From Aurantiochytrium sp. KH105 (Eukaryota > Sar > Bigyra > Thraustochytrida > Thraustochytriidae): a DNA stretch of 64,000 nt. The notes under the pieces are model-generated. The model had not been told where the DNA came from. It saw nothing but the letters and a program-made list of their open reading frames with translations, and searched no databases. The stretch covers positions 260,940-324,939 of the forward strand of contig BGKB01000044.1 in the NCBI GenBank assembly GCA_003116975.1, given 5' to 3'. Shown piece after piece: positions 39,244-48,500 of the stretch (the first letter of the stretch is position 1; every line of letters starts with the position of its first letter). The position numbers were made by a program, and so were the translations under genes.

Positions 39244-40439
39244 ATGAGTGCGGCGCAAAGTTTCGCACAGCTTGAGCCTCTTGAGCAAATCGGCAAAGGC
39301 GCTACCTCGATGTGCGTCTTTGTGAGCGGGAGTACGGCGTTGGCCGGGATGGAGGCTTTCTTTTCTCAAGGGACTGTAGACTGACGGACGAGAGCTTTAA
39401 ACACTGTGCGTGCAGAGTCAAGTTGTACGGTAGAAAGCCACCTCGCTCTGACGTCAGCGAGGAAAAAGATGCCCAAGACAAACTCTTTGGTAAGTTCTTA
39501 GACAAGATGATACCTTCTTTCCCGCGTACGTACGTGAAGTCTTCTGACGCGAACGCTATGATTTTCGAAGCGGTGAAATGCATCGATATCTTTCGAGCAA
39601 AACAAGATGCCTCGATGGTCAAACAGGTCATGCGCGAAAAGGAAGCTCTTGAAGCGCTTCTTACTCGTCCGCACCCATGCCTTATTCGATTCCACGGCTC
39701 CTGCAAAGACGATCAAAACCTCTACTTCCTCATGGATTGGGTTGACGGAGGTACCCTCGCTGCGCACTTGCAAAATTTTCAAAGGGGACTACCATATGCG
39801 CACGCCATAGCGTACGTGCAGCAAGTGACAAGCGCACTTGAGCATTTGCATCGTCACGGGTGGATCCATCGAGACCTCAAGGCCAACAATGTCGCGATCG
39901 ACTCGGCGTCAAAGCGCTGTATCCTCTTCGATTTTGGTCGCGCAAAGTCTCTCGTGACGAATTCCGATCGCACAACAACTATAATTGGGCTTGGACATCA
40001 CTGTGCCCCCGAGCTCGTTCGAGAGGAGCCTCACGGGCGCCCTGCAGACATGTGGAGTCTCGGCGTTCTTCTCTTTGAGCTTGTCACGGGCGCCCCACCT
40101 TTTCCATACGTATTCGCGAATAGTACGGAGGCGCAACGCAAGGCTGTGCGAATGGCAATTTGTAAATCTGCAACAACACTTGTTCTTGGGTCGGATAAGA
40201 ACTCTGAGACTTCTTGTGCACAGGAATTATTGAGCGGCCTGCTCGCACAAAATCCGGCGTCTCGTCCAAAAGCCGACGAAGCTCTTGAGCATAGCTGCTT
40301 TAAAAGCCTTGAACAAGACTGCGATGGACTCGCAGTCGTCCCCGCACCATTGAAGGAAGCCTCTCTCCCGCCGAGAAAAGGAAAAGTCGTCAACATGGTC
40401 GAACGGCCCTTGAACACTGATCCGTTTGCAAATTGGTGA
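39244..40439 (+). CDS. Protein kinase, three exons (about 336 aa)
   Basis: Best model: exons 39244-39311, 39416-39489 and 39571-40439. Exon 1 (MSAAQSFAQL, LEQIGKGATS) carries the Gly-rich loop and ends at GTGCGT. Intron 1 ends TGCAG at 39415, and splicing gives IGKGATSIVKLYGRK. A perfect GTAAGT donor at 39490 and an AAG acceptor ending 39570 remove 81 in-frame bases and bring LFAVKCIDI into place. Catalytic residues are intact: Lys50 (AVK), Asp149 in HRDLKANN, Asp168 in DFG, and a CAPE activation segment end. No extra domain is present. The sequence looks AGC/CAMK-like, but the subfamily is not clear. If intron 2 is retained the protein is 363 residues with a 27-residue insertion before the lysine. 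Substrates unknown. Confidence 0.8.
39312..39415 (+). other. Intron 1 of kinase gene (104 bases)
   Basis: GTGCGT donor, TGCAG acceptor. The length is not a multiple of three and the frame changes across it; splicing restores a continuous kinase Gly-loop. Confidence 0.75.
39490..39570 (+). other. Intron 2 of kinase gene (81 bases, in frame)
   Basis: GTAAGT donor, TTTCGAAG acceptor. It has no stop and a length of 27 codons, so it is invisible to simple open-frame reading. Removal shortens an abnormal gap between the Gly loop and the VAIK lysine. Confidence 0.6.
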
Positions 40440-40829
40440 CCGTGTCTGAACAGATAATTCTAAAAAGGTGCTGAGATGACGCATTTTAGCGGACATTTGC
40501 ATTTGTATGTCACTGCGAGCGGCCGAGATCAAGAAGGGGTCAAGCAGCTACTATTTCTTTTACGGATAGACGTGTGCAAAGCCCCATTTGGGGTGTCGGC
40601 ATCGGCATCTGCAGGTCTCTCGAAAGGGTCAAGAGCTATGCAAAGTCAAGACGTTACCTCTCTTTTTACGTTCATACTTTCCTTTAATCCGTTTGTCCAA
40701 ACATTCATTTGTATAGCGAGCTGCCCGTCGCTGCAAGCGGTCCGCGAAGAAGCGAAGGTCAAGCTGCAACAACTATATCGGGATTTGTTCGTTTGTTTGT
40801 TTGTTTGTTTGTTTGTTTATTTGTTTGTT
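40440..40829. other. Convergent intergenic region
   Basis: 3' flanks of the kinase (+) and AIG1-like (-) genes; ends in a GTTT repeat. No gene seen. Confidence 0.5.
40791..40829. repeat. (GTTT)n microsatellite
   Basis: About nine GTTT-type units with one ATTT interruption, directly next to the stop codon of the AIG1-like gene (its 3' UTR). Confidence 0.85.
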
Positions 40830-41900
40830 CTAAATGAGACCTTCGGCTTGGGCGGCGTGAATTCCAAGCTCGATACTGGCAATCACCCCCATGACGAGCG
40901 CCAGCGCGTTGATAAAGACAACGATTCCAAAAATGAAGATCATCTCGGAACGCCAGGTCGCCAACATTTTGTGCAGGAAGGGATACGGGTACTCGTTCGA
41001 GAGCCGATAGTTAACGTGCGTCATGAAGATATAATAGCTTCCGTAAAGCGCAACGAAGAGAACTGTTGCCTTGAATTCGAGCATGTGTTCACGAATAAAT
41101 GCCCGTTCCTTGATGATCAGCATGTCAAAGACTGCGAGCGGCGTCTGATTAAGATGAGTGAAGAGCATTTTGGGGCCAAAACTAGTATGGCCGCGCGAGT
41201 GGTAGGTCTCGAGGACCGTCTTTCTCCATTTGGGCTCGAACCAGTTGAACTTGAGGAACAAAAGCGCAAGCGCCACACCAAAGGCGCCAACCATGCCCGA
41301 ACCCATGTACGAAGCCTTGAGGAGCTTGCGCGCCCATGCGATATCCTGGTTGTTCGTGACGCCATAGACCCAAGCAAGTTCTGCCATGAAGCACATGTTC
41401 CAGTAAATCAAGGTGGCCAGAATGATGTGAAAGGTCAAGTACGTAAAATGACCATTGACATTCTTTCCGAGCAGATTCAGCTTGACATCTTTTTCCTCCG
41501 GAGGAGTGCCTAGCCAAATTTCCACATAAATGGTGACCCATGCAAGCAAGGTCCCAAGTCCCGTGAGCACAACGCGCCATGTCTCCTCGGCCGCAAAAGG
41601 CGGCACGACAGGGTCTTCCATGTTGTGCACGAGCAGGGCAATCGCTGCAATGTAGAGCAAAGTCCAGAGCACCGTCTTGCGCATGACTGCTCGGAACCAC
41701 TTCAGCTGCCAGTCGTTGAACCCGAAGGCATCCTTGACGACCTCTTCGACGACTTCCTCAGCGGTTTCCAGGAGCGCCTCGGCGTTCTGTTCAAGGGTCT
41801 GCAGGACAGACTTGTCTTCATCTCGGCTTGCGCTCGTGGCGTCGACCGTTGCGCTCGCAGCGCTCTCGCCGCCGCCCCGGCGCTGGCGTACGTCCGACAT
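40830..41900 (-). CDS. AIG1/FAR-17a (ADTRP)-family membrane protein (356 aa)
   Basis: A multi-pass membrane protein with about six hydrophobic segments after a 60-residue charged, Glu-rich N-terminus. Known animal members AIG1 and ADTRP are intramembrane threonine hydrolases that cleave FAHFA lipids using a conserved Thr and His. Here Thr156 sits in YLTFHI, like the catalytic KFLTF of AIG1. His249 sits in THLNQTPLAVFDML, with the same H-x4-P spacing as HTTVLPFILIEM. The following YIFMTHVNYRLSNEYPYPFL matches the WVHHVTGMWVYPFL segment. So both catalytic residues appear conserved. Animal members are about 240 residues; the N-terminal extension and the 35-residue loop before Thr156 account for the difference. 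ATG at 41900. Localisation probably the ER or another endomembrane. Confidence 0.65.
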   Translation of the reverse strand: MSDVRQRRGGGESAASATVDATSASRDEDKSVLQTLEQNAEALLETAEEVVEEVVKDAFGFNDWQLKWFRAVMRKTVLWTLLYIAAIALLVHNMEDPVVPPFAAEETWRVVLTGLGTLLAWVTIYVEIWLGTPPEEKDVKLNLLGKNVNGHFTYLTFHIILATLIYWNMCFMAELAWVYGVTNNQDIAWARKLLKASYMGSGMVGAFGVALALLFLKFNWFEPKWRKTVLETYHSRGHTSFGPKMLFTHLNQTPLAVFDMLIIKERAFIREHMLEFKATVLFVALYGSYYIFMTHVNYRLSNEYPYPFLHKMLATWRSEMIFIFGIVVFINALALVMGVIASIELGIHAAQAEGLI

Positions 41901-43245
41901 GACGCCCTGCTACGCTCGTATTGCTTGCACCGCCTGGGCGGGCTGCTCTCGTCTTGCTTGTAGTACTGCCTGGGCTGCGAAGGCACGCGCGCCAACGTGT
42001 TTTGAAGTGCCAAGCAGGCGGCAAAGTGGATCTGATCATTCGCGACAATAAACAGCTTGCTCGTTCCGTTTGGTTCTGATCGGGCCTCCCCATCGAGGAG
42101 GGTTTTCTATTTCGAGACCCCGTATCGTCAGGTGGGTTGCGGTCGGCCAGAGGCTGCAGCATGCGGCAGCGGGCGGGTAAGAGATAGCAGATAGCGATGG
42201 CCCCGACGTGGCTTGGAGCCGTCTGTGCGTTGCCGCGCACGTCGGCGCGCGTGGCGACGGCAGCTTCACTGGACGGGAGAGGGGTGCGCGAGACTCCCTT
42301 AAGTTGCATATTTCTGCGTTTCCGCGCGTTGCCTTTGTGAGCAACTGCATCCCCAGCAGCCGTTTGTATTGGTCATCGTCGCTTCGACCTCCTTTCCACG
42401 CTTCGCTATCGTTGTCGTCGCGAAAGCAAGCAAGTGCTTCACCTCTGCGGAGAAGACTATCTACGTGCTCGTGCTCGTGCCCTTACCCGCGCGCATTCCA
42501 CCTCAGCAGGCGACACTACGGGTTGAGCCAGGCCNACCCTTCACTACATCAGTTGGACTTTGTCGAATTTTGGGCTCATTTTCCTCTCCACCCCTTTACT
42601 GCAGGGATTGGAGCCATTCTACACTCTTGCCACAGAGGGCGGCCTTCGTCATATTTTTGATGATCGACTCATTTTTCACCCTTGCTACAGAGGGTGTACT
42701 TGGTCGTTTTTTTCATGCTGTGCCTCGCTGTGCGCCCATTTTTTCCTACCCCCCTCCTCTCCATGCTACCCCCCCCGGCAAGCGCACTGGGTCTGTTAAA
42801 TTTCGCCGCCTCGAAGCCGCGTGGAAAACCTTCCAACGAGAAAAAAAATAAAAATAAAAATGACAAGTATTGTCGCGAATTTTGCGCGTCAGGCGGCAAA
42901 GGTAGTACTACTAGTAGGCCTACAAACCTAGTAGTATACTAGTAGTATACGTGCGGGGTCGGTGCTCACAGCAGAGTGCCCAGTGCCACTGCTCGTCTCG
43001 TCTCGTCTCGCCGCATCCTGAGACTTGGGCAAACGACGATTTTGATGTGACTGAGAGCTTGTTGGTGATATGTTTCAGGCTCTTTTGATCGCAATGCATT
43101 TGCCTCGCCTTTGTAGGCCTAGAGCAGTCAGTCACCATACTCTGCGCGTCATCATCTCTAACTAGTTTCAACTAGTTTTGAGCTAAGTGTTGCGAGTATA
43201 CTCTCAAGGCAATTCGGCAAAAGCATTTTATTCACGCTTGGTGGA
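41901..43245. other. Long intergenic region with an assembly gap
   Basis: About 1.3 kb without a supportable gene. Contains one N at 42535, an A-rich stretch at 42840-42860, TAGGCCTA at 42915-42922 and 43114-43121, a tandem pair of TAGTAGTATAC at 42929-42950, and CTCGT repeats near 42990-43010. Confidence 0.5.
42929..42950. repeat. Two tandem copies of TAGTAGTATAC
   Basis: Exact 11-base tandem pair beside a TAGGCCTA octamer. Confidence 0.8.
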
Positions 43246-43835
43246 CTAGCTTAGCACGCGAGCAGCAAGAGCCGCACCGACTGCTTGGCCAAGGTAAGAA
43301 GTTGCAGTCCCATCAGAGGACCTGTTCGAACCCACGACGGTTGGGCTCTTGGGTCGATTCATCCGGTCGAAAGACGAGAGCACCCACTGCAGATCGCCAA
43401 CTCGCACTACGATACTGCGCGTAGTGACAGCAGACCGATGAACTTGACGATAAAATGACGATGAGGCGTGCGTTGTGCAAGTGATTCCAGTTACTTTGCT
43501 GAGCAAGATCGTTTTTCTTCTCTTTTGAGAAATAATGACGTGAGTAGACAGCAACGCCACAGAAGCGGCAAGGTCAACCTGACACCCACGGCAACTCTCT
43601 TGCAGACTTGCCGTGGCAAATCCCATTCTATCTTGATAGCCAGTAGTTCGTGGGACATTGAGATAAGTCTAACAGCGTTCGCAGCATGAACTAGCACGAC
43701 CAGAAGAGTAGTAATGAGCAAGCTCTTCCCTGCATTTTCTAAAAAAAACTTCAATGTGGTGAGAACATCGAACTCCATCACCACACCAGTTTGTCTCGTC
43801 AGACCCGAAGCTACCCTGACGTTCCTATCGTACAT
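43246..43835 (-). CDS. Possible two-exon hypothetical protein (about 157 aa)
   Basis: Tentative model on the minus strand: exon 1 43835-43785 (MYDRNVRVASGLTRQTG), intron 43784-43669 (GTGGTG to TTAG, 116 bases, phase 0), exon 2 43668-43246 (TYLNVPRTTGYQDRMGFATA, and so on, ending AALAARVLS). The exon 2 frame has varied, protein-like composition with a CRGC pair and no low complexity. Exon 1 and the intron are guesses; a hydrophobic alternative frame (SLLITTLLVVLVHAANAV) overlaps the intron. No family recognised. Confidence 0.25.
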
Positions 43836-43953
43836 AGTCTTACAAGCAATCCATTCGCTTCTAGTAATTTCATCACTTTCTTACTGCTGACCACCTCGGA
43901 AGACTGTAGAATTGTTTTGCGAAATTTGGGAACACATTTTTGATCTTTCATCA

Positions 43954-44628
43954 TCAATCGTAAACGATCGCAGGTAGGGGCTCGTCGCCAAAAATGCGCT
44001 TCGAGAATCGCGTGTAGGCGGAGGCGGCAAAGTCGATGCTTGTTGGCCAAAAAGACCAGCCGGTGAGCTCGCTGGTGGCGACGGCAGAGTTGCCGCTGTG
44101 CATGCCGGTGATATTTCCATCGAGTCTGACCACAACGAGCATGCGTGTGCAATGTGAGACAGCGCAGAGACGCAAGTTGTTGGAAGTGGACCCATTGAAA
44201 CTCACGCCGGGCGCTACGACGCCCACCAGACTCTTTTCGTTGCCGTAATAAATGTACGCAGCATTTCTGAGTGCTTCGCGATGCGCAGCACCTTGCGTTG
44301 CCGTCATGGTGGAGGTCCGCAGGCTGAGGCGCTGTGATAGGCGGTCCCGCGCGCTCCGCATGAGCGCTGTTCCGTAGCGGACGCTCGAGTCCAATGCGGC
44401 GACCGCAAAGGCCCAGTTCAAGAAGACTGCATTGCGAAGTGGGATGACGCTGCCGTGACGCGCCGTGAAAGCCATCACATTCCCATCCACGCTGAGGACG
44501 CATTCCACGCGCGTGCAGCGCGTGTGGATGACCAGCCGGTTGCTGCCGTGCTGATTCCACTGATCGTAGAAGAAGACAATCGTCGTCTCCTCATCTCCAA
44601 TCCACGAGTCACACTGCGCCTTGGACAT
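43954..44628 (-). CDS. Hypothetical protein made of two related halves (224 aa)
   Basis: The ATG at 44628 (MSKAQCDSW) is chosen because upstream in frame is only the translated GCAA repeat. The protein contains an internal duplication: RCTRVECVLSVDGNVMAFT, then LNWAFAVAALDSS, in the first half corresponds to HCTRMLVVVRLDGNITGMH, then TGWSFWPTSIDFAAS, in the second. Each unit is about 95-100 residues, with a CTR - hydrophobic strand - DGN - W - F - D/A pattern, suggesting two copies of a small beta-rich domain. No signal peptide or membrane segment. I do not recognise the family. Confidence 0.6.
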   Translation of the reverse strand: MSKAQCDSWIGDEETTIVFFYDQWNQHGSNRLVIHTRCTRVECVLSVDGNVMAFTARHGSVIPLRNAVFLNWAFAVAALDSSVRYGTALMRSARDRLSQRLSLRTSTMTATQGAAHREALRNAAYIYYGNEKSLVGVVAPGVSFNGSTSNNLRLCAVSHCTRMLVVVRLDGNITGMHSGNSAVATSELTGWSFWPTSIDFAASAYTRFSKRIFGDEPLPAIVYD

Positions 44629-44672
44629 CTTTTCAGTCTCTTTCGTACGCTGGTGATGAAGTCGCGGGGACC

Positions 44673-44722
<50 letters not shown>

Positions 44723-45564
44723 GGGCAACTTTGCTCGCACGCACGCACCCACGCGCGTACGCAAGACGAGGCGAGGCGAGGCCACACGCAAACCTCTTTG
44801 GAGAATTGCTCGCTGGTTCGCCCGTTCGCCCGGCCATCGAAGAGATGGAAAAGCATGTGCACAGCAAGACGAGTGGGAAAGGGTGTAAAGTAGCTAGTTC
44901 AGAACTAGTGCCCAAACTGTAGTATCCGTGCTTAGGACTGCAAGCGCGTGCAAGCAGGCGCGCTCCAAGCAAACCACTGTCCGCGCAGCCGTGGCGTCGC
45001 CGCGTGGAATCCCGTACCGTCGCGCGGAGCGAGGCTGCCGCGCCGCGCGCGAGCCCACCTCCGCGGCGGCGCTCGAGAGGCCTCGGCCGCGCAGGCTCGC
45101 GCGGGTGTCGCCGGTCGGTCGGCCGGCGCCGCCTCGCGAGGCCCGGCCGGCGCGTGGGCCCAGGCGAAAGAAATCGAAATCCCGCGCCTCATCTCTCCCC
45201 CGGCGACCCCGCTCGGCCCCGCGCAGCCCCGCCCGGGCCAGCCCGGACGCGCCCCGTCTGCGGCGGAGGAGACGCGCGGGGGCCCCCGCTCGCGCGCGGG
45301 CCGCTGCGGGTGCGGGCGCGCGGAGAGAGGTGCTCGCGGCGACTCGCCGCGTTCGCGCCCTCGGCGCTGCTGCTGCTCGATAAAAGAAGTCGAAGCAAGA
45401 AGTAACTAGCCAGGAGTCGGGCCGCGGCCGGGGAAGAAGGCGCCGCCGCTGCGGCGGCGCCATCGTCTTCGTCGTCCGTCGTCTCCGTCGTCTTCGTCGT
45501 CCGTCATTGAAGACGACGATTGCACTTGCAGGACGTACGTGCGGCGTCGCGAATCGACGAAATC
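44629..45564. other. Divergent intergenic region
   Basis: Between the duplicated-domain gene (-) and the LRR/SPRY gene (+). Holds a long GCAA repeat, very GC-rich sequence at 44990-45340, and CGTCGTC-type runs near 45460-45505. TTGCAG at 45525-45530 could be a 5' UTR splice acceptor. No gene is supported. Confidence 0.5.
44673..44721. repeat. (GCAA)12 microsatellite
   Basis: Twelve consecutive GCAA units, about 45 bases upstream of the minus-strand start at 44628. Confidence 0.9.
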
Positions 45565-48500
45565 ATGGTAAAAACAAATCAGCTCGTCTGTGCGCCCAAG
45601 ACACTTCCTCGTCGCGGAAGCTTCAAAATATCGCCAAAACTCCGCCTTCGAAGATCAACATCGAGTGCACACACCGGGGAGCGTGCAAACGTAGATCCAA
45701 AGTCGCCTCAGCAACACGTCTTCCGAAGAAAATTCTCTTTTCGCCGATCAGGCACAAGCGCATCATCCGAAAGCGTTCGTAAGGACGAGTTTTATGAAGG
45801 CGATGCGAGCAGCGATGAGGGATACATGGACTCTCCTCGATCCTCTATGCGCCAAATTGATACAAGGCCGAACGGTTCCTCGTCATCATCAAGGCCAAAT
45901 GGGTCTTCGTCCTCGTCCAAATTGAATGTCTTGGGAAGCAAACTGAAGCGGAGTATTAGCAAGCGGTCAAAATCATCACAGAATGAGTCGGAAGGACCTG
46001 AGCAACGAGACAATCCCGACGACGATGTACAGGAAGAAGAAGAAGAAGAAGAAGAAGAAGAAGAGGATGTAGTAGCAGTAGAAGAAGAAGAGGACAACGA
46101 CCACGAAAGAAGACGGCATGGTGATATGAAAGACAAAGAACCTTCCGCGGCCTCGACAGACGGCGTGCAAGCCCTCACACAGGCCTCAGAGTCTATTGAA
46201 GATGCTGAAAAGCGCGAAGGGGAGCGCGCCGAACAGCGCCGTAGTGCCGAGTCTTCCAAGAGACGCTCGCTTCGAGACGCCATCGACGAGACGCTCGAGT
46301 ATGACCAGCTTCCCAGCGAGCTCGCCTTCGAAGAAGAAGTAAGCAATCACGCAGAGGACGGCGCGCTCGCAGTCAACGGAGAAGATGCAAACGATGGATT
46401 CGCTCGTCAACGCCGGCGTCCCTCCGATAAACGGTACCTCCGGCGGCGCAGCAGCTGCTACAAGGTTTTTAATGTTGTCGAGGCCGTCTTCTTGCACGAC
46501 GATTCCTCGCTCGCGCACTGTGTAACCTCCTTTCTTTCTGTTCGCCAGCACGTGGACCTCGCTCAGGTCTCCCGCGCGCTGCTCGAAACTGTGCGCGAGG
46601 TGCCTCTTCGTCTTGATTACAGCAAACGCGTCGTGGACCCTCAACTTTTAGAAAGCGTGTTTGGTCCACGTTCCCGCAATTCGCGCGCAACGTCATGGCG
46701 TGTCGCAGGCCTTTACTCGAGCATTTCTGACTTGCGCACCCTTTTCAACGTGATTGATCCTGGCGACCTCGAGTTCATTGGTCTTGTCAACCCACGTGTG
46801 CGATCACTCGAACCAATGCGCGCATGTACGAAACTTTTGCGCTTCGAGCTTCACGGGTGCGAATCCGCGCTGAGTCTCGAACCGCTTTTGGACCTTGCTC
46901 CAACGCTTAGAGGTCTTTCTCTGCTTGCATGTCGACAGATTGAGGATGTCAGTATCGCAAAGCACCTTCCAGAGCTACGCATGCTATCAATCTTTAGGTC
47001 ATCACGGATCAAGAACCTTCCCGAATTTGCACCCTCCAGCCAGCTCGACTTTCTTAGCGCCGGCGAATGCGCTGACCTCGCCACCATGGATCCAATTCGC
47101 TGTCTCAACCACCTCCGCGTCCTCGATCTATCGCACGTGCGCTCAGTCACGTCGCTCGAGCATCTTCGTAACGCCTCGCAACTCCGCGTACTCATTCTGG
47201 ATCGCTGCGTCAATCTGACCTCGCTCCAAGGGCTCGAGTGCTGCAATGCACTCGAGGTTCTTCGCTTGAACTTTATCTCCGAGCTACCGTCTCTGTGCGG
47301 TCTCGAGCATTGTCGAAATCTGACCTCGCTCGAACTCACGGGCCTCCGGAACATTGAAGACCTTTCGCCGCTCGCAGCGTGTGAGAAGCTCGAGGATCTA
47401 CTGTTGCTCAAGTGCTCCAAAGTAGTATCCTTGGGACCTCTCCGGAGTCTTACGCGGTCGATGCGGCGTCTGATCATCTCGGGGTGCCAGCGTCTTCAGA
47501 GCGAAGACGATGCTGGTGTTATCGAATCCTGCACGCGTCTTATTGTCTTTGAATGCGCCACGTGTCATCCTGGTCTGCTTATTAGTCTCATGAACTGCAC
47601 GCGTCCCACGATTCTGGCTGCTGCAGAGCGGGAACTTCCTGTTCTATCGCAGTACGACTTTGAGACCGCAGCTCTTCCCGAGGTGAAGCGCCGCCTTTCT
47701 GCGGACGCTAATGCCAACGACAAGAGGGCGGCTCTGCGCGTTATTCAAGCGTGTAGTGCCAACAATCTCATGCTCTCTGCCATGGTGCGCGAGGATGTCG
47801 TCGAAGCGCTTGTTTCTTCTCTCTTTTTGGCGGAAGAATGCGCCGAGGTTGACGAAACGTGCTCGGAGCAATCGCAGGAAATGGATTGTGGTGGCGACGC
47901 CCATCGAGCGGCTGCATCCGTGCGGTCACGCGACTACGTTGTTGAGGCCCTGCGCGCCCTCAGCGCCCTTATCAAAGACACAGAGTCGTCGAGACGCGTC
48001 CTTGGAGTTGCGCTTTCCGTGGAGCACATTGCTGGGCTCATTTTCGTGCCGGAAGATCTCGTCGAGGCCCGCGAAGAGCTCAAGGGCGACCTTCTTGTTC
48101 CTTCGGGAACCCTTCTCGATGAGGAAAAGTGTACCGCGGAGGCCGCCCGCGTGCTGGCGCGTGTGCTTCAGCACACCCCGGCTTCGGGCCGATCGGCGCT
48201 TTCCTCGCGCATCATCGGGACAAATGCACCGCTGGTTGCCGTTGACATGATGTCAGCTTGCTCCATGGACCGCACTCGTCGTCCCCTCATCGTCTTTCTC
48301 AACACGCTCCTCGATGCAAACTGCGTCAGTTCGGCAATGCGAGAAAACCTTGCGCATGATCTGCTCGAGGTCGGTCTCGTCGACGCTCTCCTCGCGACAA
48401 GCGAATGTGCTTCCATCGAGACGCAGATGCTCACGGTGGCTCTTCTTGCATCCGTCAGCAAAGCAGGCGATGCTGGGGTCGTTTTAATCAATGCGCTTTG

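Noticed and set aside
40476..41513. 345-codon plus-strand frame over the AIG1-like gene
   Set aside because: Antisense to a membrane protein with clear family motifs; its middle part is GTTT repeat.
43300..43340. GTTCGAAC string as a possible tRNA arm
   Set aside because: No complementary stems on either strand.
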